NCBI GenBank assembly: GCA_047639415.1
Contig: JBLINP010000030.1
Coordinates: 1-25,215 of the forward strand
Source of the DNA: OFTM34 sp047639415
GTDB lineage: Bacteria; Planctomycetota; UBA1135; GCA-002686595
DNA length: 25,215 bases
Reading direction: 5' to 3'
Positions 7,693 to 16,228 of this stretch are shown here, in pieces. Under the pieces are notes generated by a model, which worked only from the letters and a program-made list of their open reading frames with translations, made no database searches and was not told where the DNA came from. A program made the position numbers and the translations under genes. Each line of letters begins with the position of its first letter. The first letter of the stretch is position 1.

Positions 7693-8796
7693 TTACTTCT
7701 TCCGACTGAGTAGGCTGTCGAGTAGTCCGTCAATCAAATCAAAGTAAGTCGGTCGATTCACCACATCCCCGCAATCAATCGGCTCTGAGATTACGACTGC
7801 GCCACCGGCTTCAGCCAGGTACACCGAAGCTGTGCGATCGTAGAAGTTGGCCTGCAGGATGATTGGAATGTCCTGCTTCTTGATGATCTCGAGTACGCGG
7901 TCGCGGTGCCGAGCAGAGGGCGCGATGCCAGCTTTGTTTTCGATTTCAATTACGATCTCGACTTCAAAACGCGAGGCCATGTAAACCCAGTTCTTGTGAT
8001 AGGTCACAATCTTCATGCCGCGCAACTCAGCAGCTCGAAGACTCCAGCCCCCAAGCATTTCACTCACTCCACGAAGTTCCAACCATTCGTGAAGTTTGTT
8101 CTGCTTGGCCAATCGAATTAGCTTTTTACTTCCAACGCTTTCTACCAACTCAGCTCCAAACAAAGCGACATCGATTCGCCGCTGTAGAGCTTCCAAGTTC
8201 TCCTGGTAAGCATCGGCATGTTCGGGATCGACCGCTGCTAGCGAATCGGCAATGTTCGACGCCATCTCGCTCGCGTAAACCGGGTCAAGCCACAGGTGGG
8301 GGTTGCCGTCCGGATGAACATCACCAAGCTCACGGGAAAGACTAGTGGGTCGATCTACGGCGGTAATGTTTCGGCTAGCTACGCAACGCCCAACTTGCCC
8401 GCGTTGGATGCTGTGATTGCCCGACCCCACAGCCACGCCCTCAGCCCACAATTCGAGTTGCAGTCCGACTTCAATAAACAGGTCCGCCTCGCGAGCTCGC
8501 TTCATCAGCGTAGGCAGAGGTTTTACGTGATGAGGATCTTGTCGAGGATCAGCTAAGACTTCGACGGTCACGAACTCGCCCCCAATCACTTGAGCCAAGT
8601 ATCCCAAGACGCCAAGTGTGCTCACGACGCGGACGATTTTTGCGTCCGGGTCTACGACCTTCGTCGCGGAAGACACCGAGGCTGCCGCAGTAGCGGAAAA
8701 GCTACTCAATAGCAAAACGGCCACACACAGTAGCTGTTGGGCAATACCGGTCCGCAACGACACGCTTAGCGAACGGGCTATATACACAATAGTCAT
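7693..8796 (-). CDS. Metal ABC transporter substrate-binding protein (ZnuA/TroA-type)
   Basis: This periplasmic solute-binding protein of the cluster A-I family delivers Zn(II) or Mn(II) to the permease. The 367-residue product has an N-terminal signal region (hydrophobic 20-33). Three histidine ligand sites typical of the family are visible: DPHH at 87-90, GNPHLWLDP with His167, and YHKNW with His267; the fourth ligand is probably an acidic residue in the SEPIDCGD region (338-344). The three-His arrangement favours zinc over the His-His-Glu pattern of many Mn proteins, but the metal cannot be decided. There is no His-rich loop. An extra stretch of about 30 residues lies at 220-250, before the third ligand. 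Its ATG shares a base with the stop codon of the barrel gene (TAATG). Confidence 0.85.
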   Translation of the reverse strand: MTIVYIARSLSVSLRTGIAQQLLCVAVLLLSSFSATAAASVSSATKVVDPDAKIVRVVSTLGVLGYLAQVIGGEFVTVEVLADPRQDPHHVKPLPTLMKRAREADLFIEVGLQLELWAEGVAVGSGNHSIQRGQVGRCVASRNITAVDRPTSLSRELGDVHPDGNPHLWLDPVYASEMASNIADSLAAVDPEHADAYQENLEALQRRIDVALFGAELVESVGSKKLIRLAKQNKLHEWLELRGVSEMLGGWSLRAAELRGMKIVTYHKNWVYMASRFEVEIVIEIENKAGIAPSARHRDRVLEIIKKQDIPIILQANFYDRTASVYLAEAGGAVVISEPIDCGDVVNRPTYFDLIDGLLDSLLSRKK

Positions 8797-10043
8797 TATC
8801 GATTAACCCAATACGGGTCGGAGCCATGCGCACCGAAAACAAAACTAAGCTCGACGAACACCGATTTTAAACCATCGATTTCGGCGAGGTCGCTATTGGT
8901 ATGTTCGACACCGGCGCGAAGCCTTAGAAACTCCGATGTGTAATACGAAAGCCACAGGCCCGAGCGCGTCGTGTCCATGCTGCGGTCACCCAATTCCTCA
9001 ACGAAGTCATAGCGTGCTCCGAGATACAACTGGCGCGAAAGTTGGTTTTGAGCCCAAAGGTAACTACCTCGAGCTCGATCCAACTCGGGAACGTCGGAGT
9101 CGTTGAGAAAATACTCGCCACCAAAGATGAAGGAGTTCCACTCACCTCCTCCAAGCGGCTTCCAAGCGTAGGTGAAGTCAGCACCGTAGAGCGCGCGTTC
9201 CCGGTTACCTCCCCGGGCCGAGAGGCCCACCTCTAAGGTGTGCTCTGCATTCAGTTCGCGAAACCAGGCGAGATGTCCCAGTGGAGCATAGTGAGAAGCA
9301 GGCGCTTCTTTATCGATCGCAATGCCGCCGCCCGAAAGCATTTCGACTGTGAGGTTTATACTGTCCGATTTAGACGGAGCCGGAAGGTGGAAAGCACCCG
9401 AGATTCCTTCGCGAAGATAACCTTCGTGTCCGAGAAACTGCGTCACGGCCAGTGGACGAGTCGACCACGGAAGATTGTGTGTGTGAACCTTGTTGATACG
9501 ACCGAATGCCGTACGAAAGCGTCCAACCTTCAAGCTCATTCCAAGCGGAGTCCACTCGGTAAATGGAAGGCGTTTTAGAACGACATAACCTTCCTCGATT
9601 CCAAACGCGTATTCGCCGGTCGCTTCCGATTCGATTGCGCCGATAACCACTCCATCGGCCCACGGGTCGATCGCACTTCGAAAATCGAGTTCAACTTCAC
9701 TCAACCGAAAAGAGTCATCGATCGCGTCGCCCTCGTCGTTCAAGATCGTGAGGTTGTCCGTTCTGGAGAGCAATGTCCCAACAACCGAGATCAACGGATT
9801 GAAAGCTGTCGGAGAGAGTGGCGTCGACGAAGCCTTGTCGTTCTCATCCAATCGAGAATGCAACAAATCGATTTCGAAACGAAGGTCATTGATTTCACCT
9901 TCATAACGTTCTTCGAGATCATCGAGGCGAGAGTCGAAAGCATCGTCCTCCGAGGTGGACGTCGCTTGGGCAACTGGAATTGTTCCGATCAGTGCCAAGT
10001 ATGGCGTGATCAAGAATGATTTTTGAAGTTGGATGCAAACCAT
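8796..10043 (-). CDS. Outer-membrane beta-barrel protein with N-terminal coiled coil, metal-uptake operon
   Basis: The 415-residue product has a signal peptide ending near AQA (about 24-26) and a heptad-like charged segment (about 33-68, DDLEERYEGEINDLRFEIDLL). The rest is typical of an outer-membrane barrel: alternating strands such as LSEVELDFRSAIDP, LKVGRFRTAFGRIN, YLGARYDFVEE and RSGLWLSYYTSE, with a strand ending in SFVF near the C-terminus. A coiled coil followed by a barrel is seen in porin-like proteins found beside zinc/manganese ABC genes. Its position as first gene, overlapping the binding-protein gene by one base, suggests it lets metal through the outer membrane. I chose the ATG at 10043 because the longer frame starts with TTG and delays the signal peptide. 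No ribosome-binding site or clear Zur box is visible in 10044-10223. Confidence 0.7.
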   Translation of the reverse strand: MVCIQLQKSFLITPYLALIGTIPVAQATSTSEDDAFDSRLDDLEERYEGEINDLRFEIDLLHSRLDENDKASSTPLSPTAFNPLISVVGTLLSRTDNLTILNDEGDAIDDSFRLSEVELDFRSAIDPWADGVVIGAIESEATGEYAFGIEEGYVVLKRLPFTEWTPLGMSLKVGRFRTAFGRINKVHTHNLPWSTRPLAVTQFLGHEGYLREGISGAFHLPAPSKSDSINLTVEMLSGGGIAIDKEAPASHYAPLGHLAWFRELNAEHTLEVGLSARGGNRERALYGADFTYAWKPLGGGEWNSFIFGGEYFLNDSDVPELDRARGSYLWAQNQLSRQLYLGARYDFVEELGDRSMDTTRSGLWLSYYTSEFLRLRAGVEHTNSDLAEIDGLKSVFVELSFVFGAHGSDPYWVNR

Positions 10044-10223
10044 AATTGTTAGTTGGTCTTGGCTCATCGCCAATCAGTCCAATCCTAATCGTTCAAGGAC
10101 TGCTGGTGCGGCTCGATTAAGCCAGAGATACTGCAAAGGCCTGGAACGCAATGACAAACTCGCGACCCCGAAGCGATGTAGCCTGCTAGAATTTCGAATC
10201 TGGAATCACAATCCAATTCCTAC

Positions 10224-10496
10224 GTGCGAAAAATCGACCTACACGGCCATTCCCCGGAAAGCGCGTTGCGATATCTGGGCCAAGAACTTCACGCAGCTCG
10301 CGTGCGAGGCCTCGCTGAAGTGCTCGTGGTTACCGGGCAAGGGATTGGCAATCGACGCGGCGAACCCATACTTCGCGGGCACGTCGAATCCTGGCTGAAG
10401 GGCCCACATGGCCAACGGTTTGGAGTCTCGAGGTTTGATCGGAGCCGGGATGGCGGCTCGCTACAAGTTCACTTGAAGTCGCGAAAACCCAGCTGA
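10224..10496 (+). CDS. Small Smr-domain protein
   Basis: The 90-residue product is a stand-alone Smr domain. It has the DLHGH motif (5-9), the A-L-x(3)-L helix after it, the VTGQG loop (36-40), the region REPILRGHVESWL-like at about 45-58, and a closing GGSLQVHL strand (77-84). Smr domains are nucleic-acid-binding and often nuclease domains, known from the C-terminus of MutS2 and from single-domain proteins; recent work links some to rescue of collided ribosomes. Which role applies here cannot be read from the sequence. The start is a GTG. The gene is divergent from the metal-uptake operon (180-bp gap) and is followed by 492 bp without a recognisable gene. Confidence 0.8.
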   Translation: MRKIDLHGHSPESALRYLGQELHAARVRGLAEVLVVTGQGIGNRRGEPILRGHVESWLKGPHGQRFGVSRFDRSRDGGSLQVHLKSRKPS

Positions 10497-10988
10497 TCGA
10501 AAGTGGGCAAGTTGGTCTAGATCAAGGAGATGCGGGCTTTCGACGGGGCCATTGACTGAGGGAGGCATCGAAGCGCCGACTGAAAATACGCCGCCGGACG
10601 ACCGCCAGTTCCGCTTTTTGTAATTGGCGGAGCCTCGTCTGCCCTCCGCGGCCACAGTTAGTGGGCAGCGCATCGGGAGCAGGATCCCACAAACCATCCT
10701 GGCTGAACTGCCTGGCATCCGTGTTGAGGCCTCCGTCTAAACCACTCAGGTATAAGGGCTTACGCCCGCAAATTGTAGTTGAGGCCCTGGCTCGCCTCGC
10801 AATGCGCACAGTCTAGCGTGCCACAAAGACTTAGCTCGACTCGAACAACACGCATGCCAGGCAGTTTGCTTGGTCCATAGTTCGGCTGTTTGGCCCCCCA
10901 CCTGAATTTCCCCAACCACAGAATTTCTGGGTTGGAATGAAGGACAATCTCCCCCTCGGTCGACAAAGCATCTTAGAATCCGGATAAG
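10497..10988. other. 492-bp gap without a recognisable gene
   Basis: Three short minus-strand frames of 68-95 codons cover this stretch (10760-10966, 10522-10809, 10461-10718). They overlap, none resembles a family I know, and none has a good start region. The order of frames could reflect a decayed minus-strand gene. The only clear signal is a palindrome at 10912-10935, listed separately. I see no cobalamin, SAM or SAH riboswitch that I can defend, and no tRNA. Confidence 0.5.
10912..10935. promoter_or_regulatory. 24-nt palindrome upstream of the regulator/metH operon, candidate operator
   Basis: Outer arms CCAACC and GGTTGG enclose inner arms CAGAA and TTCTG around a central T, with one unpaired A on the left side. 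It ends 53 nt before the start codon of the ArsR-type regulator. ArsR-family proteins are dimers that bind imperfect inverted repeats overlapping their own promoters, so this is a reasonable autoregulatory operator. As RNA it would form an 11-bp stem with almost no loop space in the centre, so a terminator or attenuator is less likely. Confidence 0.5.
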
Positions 10989-11921
10989 ATGATTGGACTA
11001 ACCGGCGCGACCCGTTTGATGAAGGCCCTGGGCGATGAAACCCGCCTGCGGATCCTTCATTTGCTTGGCCAGGAAGAGCTCTCAGGCAGTGACCTGATGG
11101 AGATTCTCAACTCCGGCCAAAGTCGAATATCCACCCATTTGGCGCTTCTGAAAGAAGTCGGATTGGTGACCGACAGGCGTGCAGGAAGGCGTAGCTACTA
11201 TTCGATCCACGCGGGCGAAGCGGCATCTCTTTGGGAACGAGTATTGGCCGAGAGCGAGAAAAGCCCGGAGTTCGAAGCCGACCGCCAAGGATTGGAAGTC
11301 CTTCGACGGCGGCACGCGGATACCACTCGATCCTATTTCGATCGCGTGGCCGCTTCCTTTGGTCAACAACAATTGCCCGGTCGCACTTGGGAAGGTTTGG
11401 CAAGAGGTGTCATGCAACTCGCGCCGCACGCTCGTTACGCCGACCTCGGAATTGGCGACGGCATGCTCACGCTGATGTTGTCCGAAGTCGCGATGAGTGT
11501 CACGGCGGTCGACATTTCCGACGAGATGCTGAATCAACTCTCGACCTTCGCCAAGGCCAAGAACATCACCAACGTTACGACGGTCAAATCTGAAATTGAA
11601 GACTTGTCCCTGCCGGACGCTTCGCACGATGTCGTGATTCTGAGCCAAGCTCTGCACTACGCGACTTCGCCCGCCAAAGCGCTTGCCGAAGCCAACCGGA
11701 TTCTCGTTCCAGGTGGTCGCATCTTGATCATGGAACTACTCAATCACACCGAAGAATGGGTGCGCGAAAAATTGCAGCACAGCCATCTCGGCTTTACAGA
11801 ATCTCAACTCGAAAGCCTGCTTACGGAAGCGGGCTTTCGTTACTCCAAAGTCCTGCGCGCCGCTCGCGATGCTGAGCCGCCGCACTTCATGACCCTCGTT
11901 GCTACTGGCACTAAGAGCTGA
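10989..11921 (+). CDS. ArsR-family regulator fused to a SAM-dependent methyltransferase
   Basis: Residues 1-95 are an ArsR-type winged helix: GDETRLRILHLL (15-26), a recognition-helix region SGQSRISTHLALLKEVGLV (42-60) and a wing with DRRAGRRSYYSI. Residues about 110-310 are a class I methyltransferase with motif I ADLGIGDG (151-158), the acidic ribose-binding strand AVDIS (173-177) and the ILVPGGRILIMEL strand. The protein contains no cysteine, so it cannot be a thiolate metal sensor of the ArsR/SmtB kind. Such fusions commonly stand beside methionine-cycle genes and are thought to sense SAM or SAH through the methyltransferase fold. Here the gene lies 8 bp before metH, so it probably controls its own operon. 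Whether the methyltransferase part is catalytic or only a sensor is unknown. Confidence 0.85.
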   Translation: MIGLTGATRLMKALGDETRLRILHLLGQEELSGSDLMEILNSGQSRISTHLALLKEVGLVTDRRAGRRSYYSIHAGEAASLWERVLAESEKSPEFEADRQGLEVLRRRHADTTRSYFDRVAASFGQQQLPGRTWEGLARGVMQLAPHARYADLGIGDGMLTLMLSEVAMSVTAVDISDEMLNQLSTFAKAKNITNVTTVKSEIEDLSLPDASHDVVILSQALHYATSPAKALAEANRILVPGGRILIMELLNHTEEWVREKLQHSHLGFTESQLESLLTEAGFRYSKVLRAARDAEPPHFMTLVATGTKS

Positions 11922-11929
11922 CAACCCAC

Positions 11930-14900
11930 ATGACTTCTTCTTTCAGAGACGCGCTTCAAAAGCGCGTACTGGTTATCGACGGTGCCATGGGTACCCAGAT
12001 TCACGCTGCAGACCTCGACCTTGAAAAGGATTTTCTGGGCCTCGAAAACTGCTCGGAAATTATCTCGATTACGCGTCCCGACATTCTACGGGGCATACAC
12101 GAGGATTATCTAAAAGCCGGCTGTGATGCCGTCGAGACCAATACCTTCGGCGGAGCAACGTATGTGCTCGCCGAGTTTGGCCTTGAAGATCGCACGCGAG
12201 AAATCAATCGCAAAGCGGCCGAGATCGCGCGCGATGTTTGCGAGGAGTACTCGACACCCGACCGTCCTCGATTCGCGATTGGCTCCATGGGACCGGGTAC
12301 CAAACTCGCTACCCTCGGCCAAATGAGCTACGACGACCTCAAGGCCTCCTACACGGAACAGGCGCTTGGTTTGGCCGACGGCAAAGTCGACGCCTTTGCG
12401 ATCGAAACCTGCCAAGACCCGTTGCAGACCAAAGCGGCTCTCAACGCTGCGATTTTCGCTCGAAACGAGAGTGGTCTCGACATTCCGATCATCGTCAGTG
12501 TCACGATGGAAGTCACTGGAACGATGTTGGTCGGCACAGAAATGGCCGCCGCCATCGCACTACTCGCGCCGTACCCGATCGATTTGATCAGCATCAATTG
12601 CGCCACCGGTCCGCGCGAGATGAGCGAGCACGTGCGCTTGCTCGGCCAAACCTGTCGTATCCCGATCGGGTGCTATCCGAACGCCGGCTTGCCTCAATTG
12701 GTTAATGGACAACCCCACTATCCGCTCGGTCCGGATGAGTTGGCCGAATGGTTAGTGCGTTTCGTGGAAGAGGATGGACTCAGCCTCGTCGGTGGATGTT
12801 GCGGAACAACTCCCGAGCACATGGCTGCCGTAGCCAAAGCCATCGGTGACCGCGCTCCGGTTCAACGCAAACCTTCCTACCAACCGTCAATCACCAGCAT
12901 CTACGGAGCCGTGGAGCAACTTCAGGAAAACTCTGTTCTGCTCGTCGGTGAACGGTCGAACTCGAACGGTAGTCGAGCGTTCCGCGAGCACTTGTTGAAT
13001 GAAGACGTCGAGGGCATGGTTCAAATCGGGCGCGACCAAGTACGCGATGGCAGTCACGTTATTGACGTTTGCACCGCGTACGTTGGTCGTGATGAAGTCG
13101 CCGACATGACGGGCTTGATCGAACGCTACCGGACCGAGATCTCGGCCCCGTTGATGATCGACTCGACCGAAACTCCGGTTCTCGCCGCCGCACTCAAGCT
13201 TGTCGGTGGTCGCAGCATCATCAATTCCATCAACCTGGAAGATGGGCTCGGCAAGTGCAACGAAGTACTGCCGCTCGCCAAAGAGTTTGGCTGCGCCATC
13301 GTCTGCTTGACGATCGACGAAGCGGGCATGGCGAAAACGGCCGAAGACAAACTTCGCATCGCTCGACGCCTGTACGACATTTGCACAAGAGATCACGGGC
13401 TGCGACCTGAAGATCTGATGTTTGACGTTTTGACGTTCACCATCTGCACAGGCAACGAAGACGATCGCAAACTTGGGCATGAGACCCTCGAGGGCATTCG
13501 CCTGGTCAAGAAGGAATTGCCCGGCGTCGGATTGCTGCTCGGACTTTCGAATATCTCCTTCGGTCTGAACCCAGCGGCGCGTCATGCGCTCAATTCTGTT
13601 TACTTGCACCACGCTCAAAAGGCTGGTTTGACCGCGGCCATTTTGCATTCGGCTCGTATCGAGCCCCTGCACAAGATTCCCGACGACGTGCGTCAGATCT
13701 GCGAAGACCTGATCTTCGACAATCGTCGTGAAGGTTACGATCCGCTTGAAGCGTTGATGGCTGCCTTCGATGGCGTTGACGTCGCTGCGAAAGCCGAACG
13801 CGAGATTCCTAAAGATGTTTCGGAGCGTTTGACTTGGCGAATCGTTGAGGGCGAAAAGACGGGGCTTGAAGAAGATCTCGACCTTGCGCTCGAGAGCACG
13901 GATCCGCTGAAGATCATCAATACCGACCTGCTCAATGGGATGGCTGTTGTCGGCGACTTGTTCGGAAAGGGCGAAATGCAACTGCCCTTCGTGCTGCGCT
14001 CGGCCGAAACAATGAAGAAAGCCGTTGCTCATCTCGAACCGCACATGGACAAGTTGGAAAGCACGACCTTGGGCACAATCGTGCTCGCAACGGTGCGCGG
14101 TGATGTACACGACATCGGCAAGAACCTGGTCGACATCATTCTGACCAACAATGGTTACACGGTTCATAACATCGGCATCAAACAGCCGATCGAGAAAATC
14201 CTCGAAGCGGTCGACCTACATTCACCCGATGTCATCGGGCTGAGCGGACTACTCGTGAAGAGCACGGTGGTGATGCGCGAAAACCTTGAGGAACTCAACC
14301 GACGTAAGATTGAGATTCCGGTCTTGCTCGGAGGCGCCGCTTTGACGCGCGGATACGTCGAGGACGACTGTCGTCGCTCTTATAACGGACCGCTTTACTA
14401 CGCCAAGGATGCTTTTGAAGGCCTGAACGTCATGGGACGTATTGGCGCGGGCGAACCCAAACCGGCTGTGGTTGAAAAGAAAGCGACGCAGCGACGCACC
14501 GCCGCGATCGTGGAGACTGTCGGCGCAGCGCTTGGCGAAAGTTCGCCTGCCGGTGCCATCGGTCGCCCCCACCCCGAAGTGGAACAAGCCTTGATTCAAT
14601 CGTCGGATCTGATGCGCGACATCAGTTATCCAAAAGCTCCCTTCCTCGGACATCGCTTAGTCGAGGAAATCAATTTGCAGGGCGTTCTACCCTTTGTGAA
14701 TCCGATCACGCTGTTCCAATTTCAGTGGGGCTACCGCCGAAAGAACAAGCCGCAGCAAGAGTACAAGCAGTTCATCGAGTCTCATGTAAAGCCGATCTAC
14801 CACGAGTTGGCCAAACAGTGCTCCCAGGAAGCGATCCTCAAGAACGTGGCTTCCTACGGCTATTGGAAGTGCTTCTCTGAAGGCAATGATTTGATTCTCG

Positions 14901-15418
14901 TGCATCCCGATGATGAATCTAAAGAAGTCGCACGCTTCAATTTCCCGCGCCAGCGTGGAAAGAAAAACCTGTGCATCGCCGACTTCTTTCACACTGTGAA
15001 AGGCGAACTCGACGTCGTTGCGCTCCAGGTCGTGAGTGTGGGGCAAGGCGCATCCGAAGTTGCTCGAGAGTGGTTCAAGAATGATCGCTATCAGGACTAC
15101 CTGCACTTGCACGGGTTATCCGTCGAAGTAGCGGAGGGGTTGTCCGAGTACATCCACCGCCAAATTCGTGGCGAACTAGGCATCACGAGTGATGACGCGC
15201 GCGACATGCGCGACATTTTCAAACAAGGCTACCGCGGCTCGCGCTACTCCTTTGGATATCCCGCTTGCCCCAATCTTGCCGACCAGGAAATCTTGCTCGA
15301 CCTGCTGCACGCAGATGAGATCGGGATCAAGCTTTCCGATGAAGATCAGCTCTGGCCCGAGCAGTCGACGTCGGCCATCGTCTGTCACCACCCTGCCGCC
15401 AAGTACTTCACCCTCTAA
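11930..15418 (+). CDS. metH: Cobalamin-dependent methionine synthase
   Basis: MetH transfers a methyl group from 5-methyltetrahydrofolate to homocysteine through methylcobalamin, in the cytoplasm. The 1162-residue product has every module in order. The homocysteine domain (about 1-310) begins VLVIDGAMGTQI and has zinc ligands Cys224 and Cys290-Cys291. The folate domain (about 330-590) contains LLVGERSNSNGSRAF. The cobalamin domain (about 620-870) has the axial-ligand motif DxHxxG at 725-730 with His727. The SAM-dependent reactivation domain (about 890-1162) contains FQFQWGYRRKN and RYSFGYPACP. It is slightly shorter than E. coli MetH (1227) but nothing essential appears missing. It is the middle gene of a three-gene operon, 8 bp after the regulator and 18 bp before a methyltransferase. 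No cobalamin riboswitch was recognised upstream. Confidence 0.97.
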   Translation: MTSSFRDALQKRVLVIDGAMGTQIHAADLDLEKDFLGLENCSEIISITRPDILRGIHEDYLKAGCDAVETNTFGGATYVLAEFGLEDRTREINRKAAEIARDVCEEYSTPDRPRFAIGSMGPGTKLATLGQMSYDDLKASYTEQALGLADGKVDAFAIETCQDPLQTKAALNAAIFARNESGLDIPIIVSVTMEVTGTMLVGTEMAAAIALLAPYPIDLISINCATGPREMSEHVRLLGQTCRIPIGCYPNAGLPQLVNGQPHYPLGPDELAEWLVRFVEEDGLSLVGGCCGTTPEHMAAVAKAIGDRAPVQRKPSYQPSITSIYGAVEQLQENSVLLVGERSNSNGSRAFREHLLNEDVEGMVQIGRDQVRDGSHVIDVCTAYVGRDEVADMTGLIERYRTEISAPLMIDSTETPVLAAALKLVGGRSIINSINLEDGLGKCNEVLPLAKEFGCAIVCLTIDEAGMAKTAEDKLRIARRLYDICTRDHGLRPEDLMFDVLTFTICTGNEDDRKLGHETLEGIRLVKKELPGVGLLLGLSNISFGLNPAARHALNSVYLHHAQKAGLTAAILHSARIEPLHKIPDDVRQICEDLIFDNRREGYDPLEALMAAFDGVDVAAKAEREIPKDVSERLTWRIVEGEKTGLEEDLDLALESTDPLKIINTDLLNGMAVVGDLFGKGEMQLPFVLRSAETMKKAVAHLEPHMDKLESTTLGTIVLATVRGDVHDIGKNLVDIILTNNGYTVHNIGIKQPIEKILEAVDLHSPDVIGLSGLLVKSTVVMRENLEELNRRKIEIPVLLGGAALTRGYVEDDCRRSYNGPLYYAKDAFEGLNVMGRIGAGEPKPAVVEKKATQRRTAAIVETVGAALGESSPAGAIGRPHPEVEQALIQSSDLMRDISYPKAPFLGHRLVEEINLQGVLPFVNPITLFQFQWGYRRKNKPQQEYKQFIESHVKPIYHELAKQCSQEAILKNVASYGYWKCFSEGNDLILVHPDDESKEVARFNFPRQRGKKNLCIADFFHTVKGELDVVALQVVSVGQGASEVAREWFKNDRYQDYLHLHGLSVEVAEGLSEYIHRQIRGELGITSDDARDMRDIFKQGYRGSRYSFGYPACPNLADQEILLDLLHADEIGIKLSDEDQLWPEQSTSAIVCHHPAAKYFTL

Positions 15419-15436
15419 CCAGCAACAACACGCGAC

Positions 15437-16090
15437 ATGCAACGCATCCTTGAACCGGAACTGATGGACACGGAGGAAGAAGCTGCTTCCTACGACGCCA
15501 TGGACAACTCGGCTTCGAATGCTGCGGTTGTTGAGTTGTTGGTCGAGCTCGGCGCTCGCGGGCGCATCCTCGACATTGGCACGGGTCCTGGGCACATTCC
15601 ATTTATGGTGTGCGAGCAGATTGCAGACTGCACGCTCGTTGGAATCGACTTGGCCAAGACTATGTTGGTTTACGCGGAACGCCATCGCGCTACTTCGCCG
15701 CACAAGGATCGAATCGAATTCAAATTGGCAGATGCCAAAAGTCTGGCTTTCGAGGACAACAGTTTCGACACGGTTTACTCGAACACCATTCTGCATCACA
15801 TTCCGGATCCGCATAGCTTCCTCGTGGAAGCCCGACGGGTTCTCAAGCCGGACGGCGCTCTATTGATTCGCGATTTGTTTCGACCGGAGAGTCCCGAACG
15901 TGCGCTCGAGTTGGTCGCGATGCACATTGCGAATGGTACGCCCGAGCAAAAAGAGTTGTTTCGTGCCAGCTTGCACGCAGCCTTCACGCTCGACGAACTT
16001 CGAGCACTCGCCAATGCCGCTGGATTGGTTGATGCCACCATTTCGCAAGATTCAGACCGCCACGTCTCGATGCGCATCGCGAAGGCCTAA
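15437..16090 (+). CDS. Class I SAM-dependent methyltransferase downstream of metH
   Basis: The 217-residue product has a Rossmann-type methyltransferase fold: motif I ILDIGTGPGH (44-53), the acidic strand LVGIDLA (67-73), motif II around NSFDTVYSNTILHHI, and a post-motif LKPDGALLIRD. It is of the Methyltransf_11/25 type, and its substrate cannot be inferred. It starts 18 bp after metH and ends the operon, so its expression is tied to SAM supply. It is distinct in sequence from the methyltransferase half of the upstream regulator. No cofactor-independent clue (signal peptide, lipid-binding extension) is visible; the protein is cytoplasmic. Confidence 0.85.
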   Translation: MQRILEPELMDTEEEAASYDAMDNSASNAAVVELLVELGARGRILDIGTGPGHIPFMVCEQIADCTLVGIDLAKTMLVYAERHRATSPHKDRIEFKLADAKSLAFEDNSFDTVYSNTILHHIPDPHSFLVEARRVLKPDGALLIRDLFRPESPERALELVAMHIANGTPEQKELFRASLHAAFTLDELRALANAAGLVDATISQDSDRHVSMRIAKA

Positions 16091-16207
16091 CGCCCTTGTG
16101 ATTCCAGGCCGCGGTAGGTTTTTATCCCTCGAGCGAAACCAGCTTTTCAACTTTTGGTGGCAAGCAGCTACTGGGCCGAGCCCCCTGGGCATGTTCGCGA
16201 ATCATGC

Positions 16208-16227
16208 GGCGGCGAATGACGCCCGCC
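16208..16227. terminator. Possible bidirectional terminator between convergent genes
   Basis: GGCGG and CCGCC arms extend inward by two more pairs past one bulged C, with loop AATGA, followed on the plus strand by ATTATTCTTTG. It lies between the metH operon and the convergent scramblase-like gene, directly beside the latter's stop codon. The T-tract is interrupted, so this is tentative. Confidence 0.4.
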
Positions 16228-16228
16228 A

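Noticed and set aside
10044..10223. Zur or Fur box upstream of the metal-uptake operon
   Set aside because: Only a short direct repeat (GATTGG twice) is seen; no inverted repeat of the expected form is present.
10497..10988. Cobalamin, SAM or SAH riboswitch before the metH operon
   Set aside because: I could not find the conserved core sequences of these classes; the only clear structure is the short palindrome. A covariance-model search would decide.
12887..14167. 426-codon minus-strand ORF inside metH
   Set aside because: It lies wholly antisense to an unambiguous methionine synthase; its composition and lack of motifs mark it as a shadow.
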